Of a stretch of 14,166 nucleotides of DNA, positions 6,004 through 12,154 are shown one piece after another (position 1 is the first letter of the stretch; the number at the start of each line of letters is the position of its first letter). The translations under genes and the position numbers were made by a program. This DNA is from an uncultured Clostridia bacterium. Its GTDB lineage: Bacteria > Bacillota > Clostridia > Oscillospirales > Oscillospiraceae. The stretch covers positions 1-14,166 of the forward strand of contig CAMJHX010000011.1 of assembly GCA_946405655.1 (NCBI GenBank), written 5' to 3'. The notes beneath the pieces are model-generated. The model worked only from the letters and a program-made list of their open reading frames with translations, was not told the origin of the DNA and did not search any database.

Positions 6004-8016
6004 TTGAAACCAAACAAAAACCGCAATCGCTCCCGCGATTTGGGCTTCTACATGCTCATCGGTGTGATCATCATCGCGCTGATCTTCTATGTCGTTTCGC
6101 CCGATGAGACGAGCAAGACCTATACCTACTCCGAGATCGAGGATCTCTTCAAGCAGGAGAAGGTCGAGTCGTTCACGCTCGAGGGCAATGAGCTCACGCT
6201 CAAGCTGCGCGAGGAAGATCCCGAGACGAAGACGGATGAGATCAAGCAGACGCTCCCGAGCGCCAACTGGTTCCGGGACGATCTGGGCGAGCTGATCCAG
6301 CAGCAGAAGGACGCCGGAACGCTCAAGGAATACGACTATAAGCAGGGCTGGCAGGCCCCGTGGTGGCTGTCCTTCCTGCCGTATCTCGTCGTGATGGGCA
6401 TCCTCATCGTCGTCTGGTATCTGATGATGAACCGCATGGGCGGCGGCGGGGGAGCCCCCGGCGTCGGCCGCTTCGGCAAGGCCACCACGCGCACGAACGA
6501 CGAAAACAACAAAAAGACGTTTGCGGACGTCGCCGGCGCGGACGAGGAAAAGGAAGAGCTGCGCGAGATCGTGGACTTCCTCAAGCGCCCGCGCCACTAT
6601 GCCGAGATGGGCGCGCGCATCCCCAAGGGCGTGCTGCTCGTCGGTCCTCCGGGCACCGGCAAAACCCTCATGGCCAAGGCCGTTGCGGGCGAGGCGGGCG
6701 TCCAGTTTCTGAGCATTTCGGGCTCCGACTTTGTGGAGCTCTATGTCGGCGTCGGCGCCAGCCGTGTGCGCGACCTGTTCGATCAGGCGAAGAAGGTGGC
6801 CCCCGCGGTCATCTTCATCGATGAGATCGACGCGGTCGGCCGTCAGCGCGGCAGCGGTCTCGGCGGCGGACACGACGAGCGCGAGCAGACGCTCAACCAG
6901 CTCCTTGTGGAGATGGACGGCTTTTCCGACAATACCGGCGTCATCGTCATGGCGGCGACCAACCGCGCCGACATTCTCGATAACGCGCTGCTCCGTCCCG
7001 GCCGCTTCGACCGCCGGGTCTATATGGGGCTGCCCGACGTCAAGGGCCGCGAGGAGATCCTCAAGGTTCACGCCCGCGGCAAGTCGATCGGCGACGATGT
7101 CGATCTCAAGAGCATCGCCCGCGGCACGGCCGGCTTTGCCGGAGCGGATCTGGAGAACCTCCTCAACGAGGCCGCCATCCTCGCTGTGCGCGCCAACCGC
7201 CGCTTCATCACCCAGCCGGATATCGACGAGGCGATCCTCAAGGTCGTCATGGGCCCCGAGAAGAAGAGCCGCGTCGTCTCCGAGCGCGCCAAGCGCCTCA
7301 CGGCCTATCACGAATCCGGCCACGCCATCGCCGCGCACTATCTGCCGAACGCCGATCCCGTGCACTATATCACGATCATCCCGCGCGGGCAGGCAGGCGG
7401 CTTCACGTGGTTCCGCAAGAAGGAGGACGCCGAGGATTTCACCTCCCGCGGCGAGATGTTCGATCAGATCGTGCTCTCCCTCGGCGGCCGCGTCGCCGAA
7501 AAGCTCTTCCTCGACGATATCTCCACCGGCGCGTCCGGCGATATTCAGCAGGCGACGAGCATCGCGCGCGACATGGTCATGAAGTACGGCATGAGCGAAA
7601 AGCTCGGCCCCATCAGCTTTGATGATTCCAGCCACAGCCTCTTCATCGGCCGCGACTTCGGCACCACCAAGAGCTATTCCGAGGAGACCGCCGCCACGAT
7701 CGACAGCGAGGTCAAGCGCATTTTCGACGAGGCGTATGCCCGCTGCGAGTCCATCCTCAAGGAGCACGCCGAGCTGCTCTCCAAGATTGCCGAGTACCTG
7801 CTCATCCATGAGACGCTCGACGGCCCCGACTTCGAGTATTTCTGCGAGCACGGCGAGGCGCCGGTCCGCCCGGACCCGGCCATCGAGCCGCCCGCCAAGG
7901 TCATCCGCCGCTTCGACGAGCCCGCCGAAGCCCCCGCGGAGCCGACCCCGGAGGAGCAGCCCAAGGACCCGGAAGAAATCCAAAACCCGACAGATCGCTT
8001 TACACCGGAAGAATAA
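6004..8016 (+). CDS. ftsH: ATP-dependent zinc metalloprotease FtsH
   Basis: Hexameric membrane AAA+ protease that extracts and degrades membrane and short-lived cytosolic proteins. 670 residues: membrane helix 1 (~16-32), an extracytoplasmic domain (~33-118), helix 2 (~120-142) and a glycine-rich linker. The AAA+ core has Walker A GPPGTGKT (214-221), Walker B VIFIDEID (269-276) and the second region of homology ending LLRPGRFDRR (329-338). The zinc protease site is HESGH (H436, E437, H440) with the third ligand probably D513 in TGASGD. The Pro/Glu-rich tail (~620-670) is unstructured. The start is taken as TTG: the next in-frame Met is residue 17, already inside helix 1, and the nearby ATG at 5992 is followed at once by TGA. 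The Shine-Dalgarno is weak (GAAAG). It is last in the housekeeping run. Confidence 0.95.
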   Translation: MKPNKNRNRSRDLGFYMLIGVIIIALIFYVVSPDETSKTYTYSEIEDLFKQEKVESFTLEGNELTLKLREEDPETKTDEIKQTLPSANWFRDDLGELIQQQKDAGTLKEYDYKQGWQAPWWLSFLPYLVVMGILIVVWYLMMNRMGGGGGAPGVGRFGKATTRTNDENNKKTFADVAGADEEKEELREIVDFLKRPRHYAEMGARIPKGVLLVGPPGTGKTLMAKAVAGEAGVQFLSISGSDFVELYVGVGASRVRDLFDQAKKVAPAVIFIDEIDAVGRQRGSGLGGGHDEREQTLNQLLVEMDGFSDNTGVIVMAATNRADILDNALLRPGRFDRRVYMGLPDVKGREEILKVHARGKSIGDDVDLKSIARGTAGFAGADLENLLNEAAILAVRANRRFITQPDIDEAILKVVMGPEKKSRVVSERAKRLTAYHESGHAIAAHYLPNADPVHYITIIPRGQAGGFTWFRKKEDAEDFTSRGEMFDQIVLSLGGRVAEKLFLDDISTGASGDIQQATSIARDMVMKYGMSEKLGPISFDDSSHSLFIGRDFGTTKSYSEETAATIDSEVKRIFDEAYARCESILKEHAELLSKIAEYLLIHETLDGPDFEYFCEHGEAPVRPDPAIEPPAKVIRRFDEPAEAPAEPTPEEQPKDPEEIQNPTDRFTPEE

Positions 8017-8020
8017 ATCA

Positions 8021-8144
8021 GTTTGGAGTGTGGAGAGTGGAGTGTGGAGTTTAAAGGTGTTTGCTGACGCAAACGATTTGAATTTCAAATCATCACCGTC
8101 AGGTGATTCCTTCAATTCCTAACTCCTAACTCCTCACTCCTAAC
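8021..8144. repeat. Complete dyad intergenic repeat: array, TGAC hairpin, palindrome, GTCA hairpin, inverted array
   Basis: The 132-base core of the ftsH-hydrolase gap is an imperfect inverted repeat. The left array (8021-8057, GGAGTGT-type heptamers) matches the reverse complement of the right array (8108-8144, CTCCTAA-type) at about 26 of 37 positions, with many differences at the variable base before GGAG. Between them lie GTTTGC-TGAC-GCAAAC (8059-8074), the AT palindrome GATTTGAA-T-TTCAAATC (8075-8091) and ATCACC-GTCA-GGTGAT (8092-8107), set end to end. No T-run follows, so it is not a standard terminator. I saw no clear promoter in the gap. Confidence 0.8.
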
Positions 8145-8165
8145 TTATTTGGAAAGGAGTATGCA

Positions 8166-9119
8166 ATGACGACTTTCTTCATCGTTCTCGCTGCATTGAT
8201 CGTGCTGTTCTTTGCCGCTGCCTACGGGACGTATCGCTTCGTCTTCTATTCGCCGAACAAAACGCAGAACAACGATCATACCATCCCGGTCTCCACCGGC
8301 ATGGAGGAGCAGGCGGAGCACATCCACCGCATGATCGATCAGCTCAACGCCGTGCCGTATGAGGAGGTCAAGATCACCTCGCACGACGGGCTGCGCCTGC
8401 GCGGGCGGTATTATCACCAGCGCGACGGCGCTCCGCTCGCCATCTGCTTCCACGGCTATCGCGGCACGCCCACGCGCGACTTCTCCGGCGGCAGCCGCGT
8501 GCTGGCAAAGCTCGGCTATAATATGCTCCTCGTCGAGGAGCGCGCCCACTGCGCCAGCGAGGGACATACGATCTCCTTCGGCGTCAACGAGCGCAAGGAC
8601 TGCCTCGCGTGGGTGTTCCATTTCCATTATCGCTTCCCGGAGACGGAGATGCTCCTCGTCGGCGTCTCGATGGGCGCGGCGACGGTGCTCATGGCGTCCG
8701 CGCTGCCGCTGCCGGACTGCGTCAAGGGCATCATTGCCGACTGCCCGTTCACCGAGCCGCTGGAGATCATCAAGAAAACGGGGAAGGACATGCACATCCC
8801 GCCCTTTGTCACCGCAGTCATGGCGCCGGTCGCCGCGCGCGTTTTCGGCCGCTTCCATCTCAAGGGCGCGAGCGCGCTCAAGGCCGTGCAGGAGGCGAAG
8901 GTGCCGATCCTGCTCATCCACGGCGAGGACGATACGTTCGTCCCCTGCACGATGAGCTTCCAGCTTCACGCCAACGCGCCGGAGCTCAGTGAGCTGCATA
9001 CCTTCCCGGGCGCGAACCACGGCGTCAGCTATGTGCAGGATCCCACGCGGTATGCCCAGCTGACGGCGGAGTTCTCCCGCCGCGTTCTCAGCGAGGGAAA
9101 GGCGCTGCTGCGGCTGTGA
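8166..9119 (+). CDS. Membrane-anchored alpha/beta hydrolase (S33/DUF1749-like serine hydrolase)
   Basis: Predicted serine hydrolase of the alpha/beta fold; substrate unknown. 317 residues. A single N-terminal hydrophobic helix (~4-20) without a cleavage site suggests a membrane anchor. The catalytic set is visible: nucleophile S168 in GVSMG, D256 in HGEDDTFVP and H285 in GANHG. HGYRG (96-100) is the oxyanion-side motif. The segment ERAHCASEGHTISFG (125-139) is typical of the group related to serine aminopeptidase S33 hydrolases of Clostridia. GGAAAGGAGT (8151-8160) supports the ATG. The TGA stop overlaps the next start (GTGA), so it is coupled to the 66-residue gene and then the DUF2974 gene. 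The family is secure; peptidase, esterase or lipase activity cannot be told apart. Confidence 0.85.
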   Translation: MTTFFIVLAALIVLFFAAAYGTYRFVFYSPNKTQNNDHTIPVSTGMEEQAEHIHRMIDQLNAVPYEEVKITSHDGLRLRGRYYHQRDGAPLAICFHGYRGTPTRDFSGGSRVLAKLGYNMLLVEERAHCASEGHTISFGVNERKDCLAWVFHFHYRFPETEMLLVGVSMGAATVLMASALPLPDCVKGIIADCPFTEPLEIIKKTGKDMHIPPFVTAVMAPVAARVFGRFHLKGASALKAVQEAKVPILLIHGEDDTFVPCTMSFQLHANAPELSELHTFPGANHGVSYVQDPTRYAQLTAEFSRRVLSEGKALLRL

Positions 9120-9316
9120 AAAAGAACGAGTACGAGGATCTGCTCGATCTCGAGCATCCCACGTTTCCGAATCATCCGCCCATGCCGGTGAAGGACCGCG
9201 CCGCGCAGTTTCAGCCCTTCGCCGCGCTCGACGGATTTGAAGCAGCAATCGAGCAGGCGCGCGAGGAATTTGAGCGCCTGCAGGAAGAAACGGAACATGA
9301 GAAGGAGGAATACTGA
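9116..9316 (+). CDS. Small protein with DRAAQFxPFAAL motif, function unknown
   Basis: 66 residues with a GTG start overlapping the upstream stop (GTGA), and a stop sharing one base with the next start (TGATG). The core is HPPMPVKDRAAQFQPFAAL (20-38), followed by an acidic, charged predicted helix (~41-66) with many Glu. From memory, this motif marks uncharacterised small Firmicutes proteins, often longer and often beside a UmuC-type Y-family polymerase, where the same block precedes a long C-terminal part. No polymerase gene is visible here and the protein ends soon after the motif, so this is a short, relocated form. It has no membrane segment or cysteine. Coupling to both neighbours and family resemblance argue it is real; I do not assign a function. 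Confidence 0.8.
   Translation: MKKNEYEDLLDLEHPTFPNHPPMPVKDRAAQFQPFAALDGFEAAIEQAREEFERLQEETEHEKEEY
9301..9310 (+). promoter_or_regulatory. Ribosome binding site of the DUF2974 gene
   Basis: GAAGGAGGAA lies inside the end of the 66-residue gene, a few bases before the ATG at 9316. It fixes that start and shows independent initiation in addition to TGATG coupling. Confidence 0.8.
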
Positions 9317-10440
9317 TGGACAATTTGTTTGATTATCTCAAATGGATGGGCGATTTCCCCATCGAGGCCACCGGCTTTCTGGAGGCGGACGCGATGGTTT
9401 TCGGCGTCCTGTCCTATATCGACATGGACCCCGTCTTCGCCGCCATTGACGATGAGATCACGCTCAGCGACTGCCTCAAGATGATCGAGCGCGATCAGGT
9501 GAAGGTCATGCTCTCCGCCAAGGGCGAGGATTATACCGGCTTTCTCCGGCTCGCCGCCGAGAGCCGCCGCTTCGGCGAGCTGCGCATGAGCGACTATGTG
9601 GACGTCTTCCTCTCCGATCCGCCGGTGCAGTTCTGCGCCGTCTCCTTCCACGATGCGCACGACCGCACCTTCCTCGTCTTCCGCGGCACGGACACCTCGC
9701 TCGCCGGCTGGCGCGAGGATTTCATGATCTCCTTCACGCGCACCCGCGCGCAGACGCAGGCGCTTGCCTATGCCAACGCCCACGTCGATCCCGCGCGCAA
9801 ATGCTGGCTCATCGGCCATTCCAAGGGCGGCAACGAGGCGCTCTTCGCCGCGGCGAATCTGCGCGACTCCAAGTGGGACGCCGTGGAGCACGTCTATATC
9901 CTCGACGGCCCCGGTCTCTGCCCGGATGTGCTCGACTTAAGCGGCATGGCGCGCGTCAATGAGAAGGCGACGCACATCGTCCCCACGTTCTCCATCGTCG
10001 GCAAGCTCTTTGCCGCCGATCTTACCGATACGCGCATCGTCCAGTCCTCGGCCTCCGGCTTCGGGCAGCACAACGTCATCACCTGGGGCATCGACCATGG
10101 CAAGCCCGCCTATGCCGAGGAGAACGATCCGACCAGCCTCTGGGTCAACAGCACCGTGGACGGCTGGCTCTCGGACATCTCGCAGGAGGACCGCGTCGTC
10201 CTCGTGGACGATCTGTTCGACGCCCTCGCCGCCGGCGGCGCGGAGCACCTCGATGAGTTCGACGAAGGCGGTCTCGCCGGCGTCGAGAAGATCGTGCGCC
10301 GCATGCGCGACTCCAGCGAGACGACGCACAAGCTCATCAGGGACCTCCCCAGGCACGCGGTCAAGCAGTCGATCCAGAATATCCGCGAAAAGCTCAAGGG
10401 CGAGGAAAAGGAGCCGGAGACGGCATCCGCAGAGGCATAA
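9316..10440 (+). CDS. DUF2974 (Mbeg1-like) lipase-fold protein
   Basis: 374 residues, resembling the DUF2974/Mbeg1-like family of alpha/beta-fold putative lipases; no reaction is known to me for this member. The start block NLFDYLKWMGDFPIEA and the phrase LSYIDMDPVF are typical. FRGTD (122-126) resembles the class-3 lipase oxyanion region. The nucleophile elbow is GHSKGG with S169; DGPG (D198) and the QHNVITW region (H252) are candidate acid and base. The tail after ~310 is charged and probably helical. No signal peptide, so likely cytosolic or peripheral. It is the last gene of the three-gene coupled unit, with a terminator two bases after the stop. The co-transcribed upstream hydrolase suggests a shared lipid- or ester-related job, which is inference. 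Confidence 0.88.
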   Translation: MDNLFDYLKWMGDFPIEATGFLEADAMVFGVLSYIDMDPVFAAIDDEITLSDCLKMIERDQVKVMLSAKGEDYTGFLRLAAESRRFGELRMSDYVDVFLSDPPVQFCAVSFHDAHDRTFLVFRGTDTSLAGWREDFMISFTRTRAQTQALAYANAHVDPARKCWLIGHSKGGNEALFAAANLRDSKWDAVEHVYILDGPGLCPDVLDLSGMARVNEKATHIVPTFSIVGKLFAADLTDTRIVQSSASGFGQHNVITWGIDHGKPAYAEENDPTSLWVNSTVDGWLSDISQEDRVVLVDDLFDALAAGGAEHLDEFDEGGLAGVEKIVRRMRDSSETTHKLIRDLPRHAVKQSIQNIREKLKGEEKEPETASAEA

Positions 10441-10441
10441 G

Positions 10442-10474
10442 AAAAAGAAGCCATGCAGCGCATGGCTTCTTTTT
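10442..10474. terminator. Bidirectional intrinsic terminator between convergent genes
   Basis: A perfect stem GAAGCCATGC (10447-10456) / GCATGGCTTC (10460-10469) with a 3-base loop is flanked by AAAAA on the left and TTTTT on the right. It works on the plus strand after the DUF2974 stop, and equally on the minus strand for the converging ogt gene. Confidence 0.93.
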
Positions 10475-10560
10475 AATTAGGAGTTAGGAATTAGGAGTTA
10501 GGAGTTGAAGGAGCCGCAAAGCGGCATTAAAAACAATTCCTAATTCCTCATTCCTAATTT
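10475..10560. repeat. Heptamer-array inverted repeat with a GC hairpin centre, abutting ogt
   Basis: The left array (10475-10506) has TTAGGAG/TTAGGAA units every seven bases; the right array (10532-10560) is the inverse with TTCCTAA units. The centre has the hairpin GCCGC-AAA-GCGGC (10513-10525). The outer arms pair over about 22 bases with a few G-U pairs or mismatches. The right arm runs into the 3' end of ogt, and the TAG of a TTAGGAAT unit is the ogt stop codon. It starts directly after the terminator. Confidence 0.8.
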
Positions 10561-11021
10561 TTTTCGATTTTGAGAAGAGCTTCTTTCCTGCTGGTCCCGC
10601 CTGCATATCCGGTCAGGCTCCCGTCTGCACCGACGACGCGGTGGCAGGGGATGATAATGGAAATCGGATTGCGCCCCACGGCGCCGCCCACGGCGCGGGC
10701 GTGGCTGCCGAGCCGTTGCGCCAGCGCCCCGTAGGTCACGGTCTCGCCGCGCGGGATCCGGAGCAGCTCCGCCCAGACCCTCTGCTGAAAGTCCGTGCCG
10801 CGCGGCTGAAGCTTCGGCAGCGTCTCCGGCGCGTTCCCGGCAAAATAGGCATCCAGCCATGCCTTCGCCTCGCGCAGCACCGCGCAGTCGCCCTCCTCGG
10901 CGCCGCGCAGACCTGCGCCGAAATGCGCCTGCCCGGAAAACCAAAGCCCGATCAGCGCGTCCCCATCAGCGGCGAGCACGATCTCCCCAAGCGGAGAAGC
11001 ATATGTAGACAGCAGATCCAT
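10554..11021 (-). CDS. ogt: Methylated-DNA--[protein]-cysteine S-methyltransferase
   Basis: Suicide DNA-repair protein that moves the alkyl group from O6-alkylguanine to its own cysteine. 155 residues, a usual Ogt-type length. The acceptor is C126 in IPCHRVVGADGSLTGYAGG (124-142). The helix-turn-helix and DNA-binding block runs through RGETVTYGALAQRLG (91-105) to GGAVGRNP. The start is the ATG at 11021, preceded by AAGGAGGG at good spacing; a longer reading to 11150 would run through the promoter and a double-hairpin repeat and adds sequence unlike the family. It has its own promoter and converges on the DUF2974 gene. The stop codon lies within the adjoining heptamer repeat, so the last residues (KIEKN) may have been altered by it. 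No Ada-type regulatory domain. Confidence 0.94.
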   Translation of the reverse strand: MDLLSTYASPLGEIVLAADGDALIGLWFSGQAHFGAGLRGAEEGDCAVLREAKAWLDAYFAGNAPETLPKLQPRGTDFQQRVWAELLRIPRGETVTYGALAQRLGSHARAVGGAVGRNPISIIIPCHRVVGADGSLTGYAGGTSRKEALLKIEKN

Positions 11022-11041
11022 CCGAATCCCTCCTTGTTTCC

Positions 11042-11070
11042 AGTATAATCTGATATTCCGGAAAAAACAA
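11042..11070 (-). promoter_or_regulatory. Promoter of ogt
   Basis: On the minus strand TTGTTT (11070-11065) and TATACT (11047-11042) are exactly 17 bases apart. The start point would be near 11035, giving a very short leader of about 14 bases that is mostly the ribosome binding site. No regulator site was recognised. Confidence 0.75.
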
Positions 11071-11085
11071 GAATCCGCGAAAAAA

Positions 11086-11136
11086 CCTTCCCCCTCGGGG
11101 GAAGGGGGACCGCGCCTGCGCGGTGGATGAGGGGCA
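11086..11136. repeat. Double-hairpin GC-rich intergenic repeat
   Basis: Two adjacent stems: CCTTCCCCC/GGGGGAAGG (11086-11094 with 11097-11105) and ACCGCGC/GCGCGGT (11109-11115 with 11118-11124), followed by GGATGAGGGGC. From memory this composite is a very common dispersed intergenic sequence in gut Clostridia, often mis-translated as Pro/Arg-rich peptides at gene starts. It lies upstream of the ogt promoter. Its role is unknown; a transposase-mobilised miniature element is one guess. Confidence 0.7.
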
Positions 11137-11165
11137 ATCTCCCTCCGCACAAAAAGAGAAAACGT

Positions 11166-11194
11166 AGGGGAGGGGCTTGCCCCTCCCGCTTTTT
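11166..11194. terminator. Probable terminator after the flavoprotein gene
   Basis: The stem GGGAGGGGC (11168-11176) / GCCCCTCCC (11179-11187) lies just after the flavoprotein stop on the minus strand. The minus-strand T-rich stretch begins only after CTACG, so efficiency in that direction is uncertain. On the plus strand the stem is followed closely by TTTTT (11190-11194), ideal for stopping antisense transcription. Confidence 0.55.
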
Positions 11195-11711
11195 ACAGAT
11201 TCTCTCCGTATTCCCGGATCTCCTCCAATGTCACCTCCGGCACCGCGCCGCCGTGCGCGGTGAAGGCTTTCGTCTCCAGCTCCAGATACCCCGCAAAGTC
11301 GCCCTGCAGCGAAAACAGCGCCCCGTCATAGACGTCCGTGTCGCCGGAGGCGAGCAGCATCACCGCGCGCTTGAGCGGCTCGGGCTTTTCCGGAAAGAGC
11401 GCCGCGTAAAACCGGTCGATCACGCATTTGAGCTGCCCGGACATGTTGTGGTAGTAGATCGGCGATGCGAGCACGAGCGTTTCCGCCTGCCGCAGCAGGG
11501 GATAGATCTCCTGCATGTCGTCCTTCTGCACGCAGCGGCCGCTGCCCTTCGTGTGGCAGTATTCGCAGGCGATGCAGCCGCGCACGTTCATCCGGCAGAC
11601 GTCAAACTGCCGCACCTCCTGTCCGGCGGCTTCAGCGCCTTCGCGCAGCGCGCCGATCATCTGCGCGGTCAGCCCGTTCGGGCGCGGGCTGCCGTTTAAG
11701 ATCAAAATCAT
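11193..11711 (-). CDS. Iron-sulfur flavoprotein-like NAD(P)H-dependent oxidoreductase
   Basis: 172-residue flavodoxin-fold protein of the NADPH-dependent FMN reductase family. The FMN phosphate loop is GSPRPNGLT (7-15), and SPIYYHNMSGQLK (83-95) is the second flavin and dimer contact region. Cysteines 46, 49, 52 and 60 form CX2CX2CX7C, which fits the compact 4Fe-4S motif (CX2CX2CX4-7C) of the iron-sulfur flavoprotein Isf; an electron-transfer role is inferred. GGAGG lies just before the ATG, which overlaps the upstream lipoprotein stop (ATGA). It is the last gene of the minus-strand cluster with aldo/keto reductase and hydrolase genes. An FMN reductase without a cluster remains possible, since many relatives keep these cysteines and are annotated only as flavodoxin family. 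Confidence 0.85.
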   Translation of the reverse strand: MILILNGSPRPNGLTAQMIGALREGAEAAGQEVRQFDVCRMNVRGCIACEYCHTKGSGRCVQKDDMQEIYPLLRQAETLVLASPIYYHNMSGQLKCVIDRFYAALFPEKPEPLKRAVMLLASGDTDVYDGALFSLQGDFAGYLELETKAFTAHGGAVPEVTLEEIREYGENL

Positions 11712-12154
11712 GGGGCTTCCTCCACTGTAATCGTCACGTCATGCGCCGAGAGCAGCGCCGTGAGCTCCGCTTTTGTCAGATCCACGTGGCCGAGCCGCGT
11801 GTATGCCCACTGGTTCGTTCCGTAGAACACGACCAGCTGATCGCCGCCATACAGCACCAGATCGCCCGGCGCGGTCGTGGTCTGGCGGTCGTTTCTCGGC
11901 AGGGAGGACCCGATTGAGCCGACCTGCTCAAACCCGCCGTACATGGACATCTCGATCGTCAGCGGTGCGAGCGCCCGGAGCGCCTGCACCGATTCGTTTT
12001 CCTCCCAGGTCACCGGCACCTCGGTGCCGTCGATGTGCAGAATCATTTCCGTCTCCTCCGTCGGTGGTGTGGATTCGATTGGCTCCGTCGACTCCTGCCG
12101 CCCGCAGGCGGCGAGCAGCAGGAGCGCAGACAGAAGCAAAGCAGCGCGCTTCAT
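11708..12154 (-). CDS. Lipoprotein with cyclophilin-like domain
   Basis: 148 residues. A lipoprotein signal peptide is clear: MKRAA, a leucine-rich core, then the lipobox LAAC with C17 as the lipidated residue. A Ser/Thr/Glu/Pro linker (~20-36) leads to a small domain (~37-145) that resembles the bacterial cyclophilin-like fold family (PF18050-like): MSMYGGFEQVGSIGSSLP, then PGDLVLYGGDQLVVFYG and the end TRLGHV. That family has the beta-barrel fold without proven isomerase activity. The start is the ATG at 12154, which shares one base with the aldo/keto reductase stop (TGATG). A longer reading to 12178 would put eight residues before the signal peptide. It is probably anchored on the outer face of the membrane. 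The substrate and the link to its redox neighbours are unknown. Confidence 0.85.
   Translation of the reverse strand: MKRAALLLSALLLLAACGRQESTEPIESTPPTEETEMILHIDGTEVPVTWEENESVQALRALAPLTIEMSMYGGFEQVGSIGSSLPRNDRQTTTAPGDLVLYGGDQLVVFYGTNQWAYTRLGHVDLTKAELTALLSAHDVTITVEEAP

Noticed and set aside
5983..8115. 710-codon open frame on the minus strand over ftsH
   Set aside because: It is the antisense shadow of ftsH; its composition mirrors the sense codons.
11022..11150. Longer ogt start through the double-hairpin repeat
   Set aside because: It would run through a good promoter and the repeat; the ATG at 11021 has a strong ribosome binding site and the right family length.
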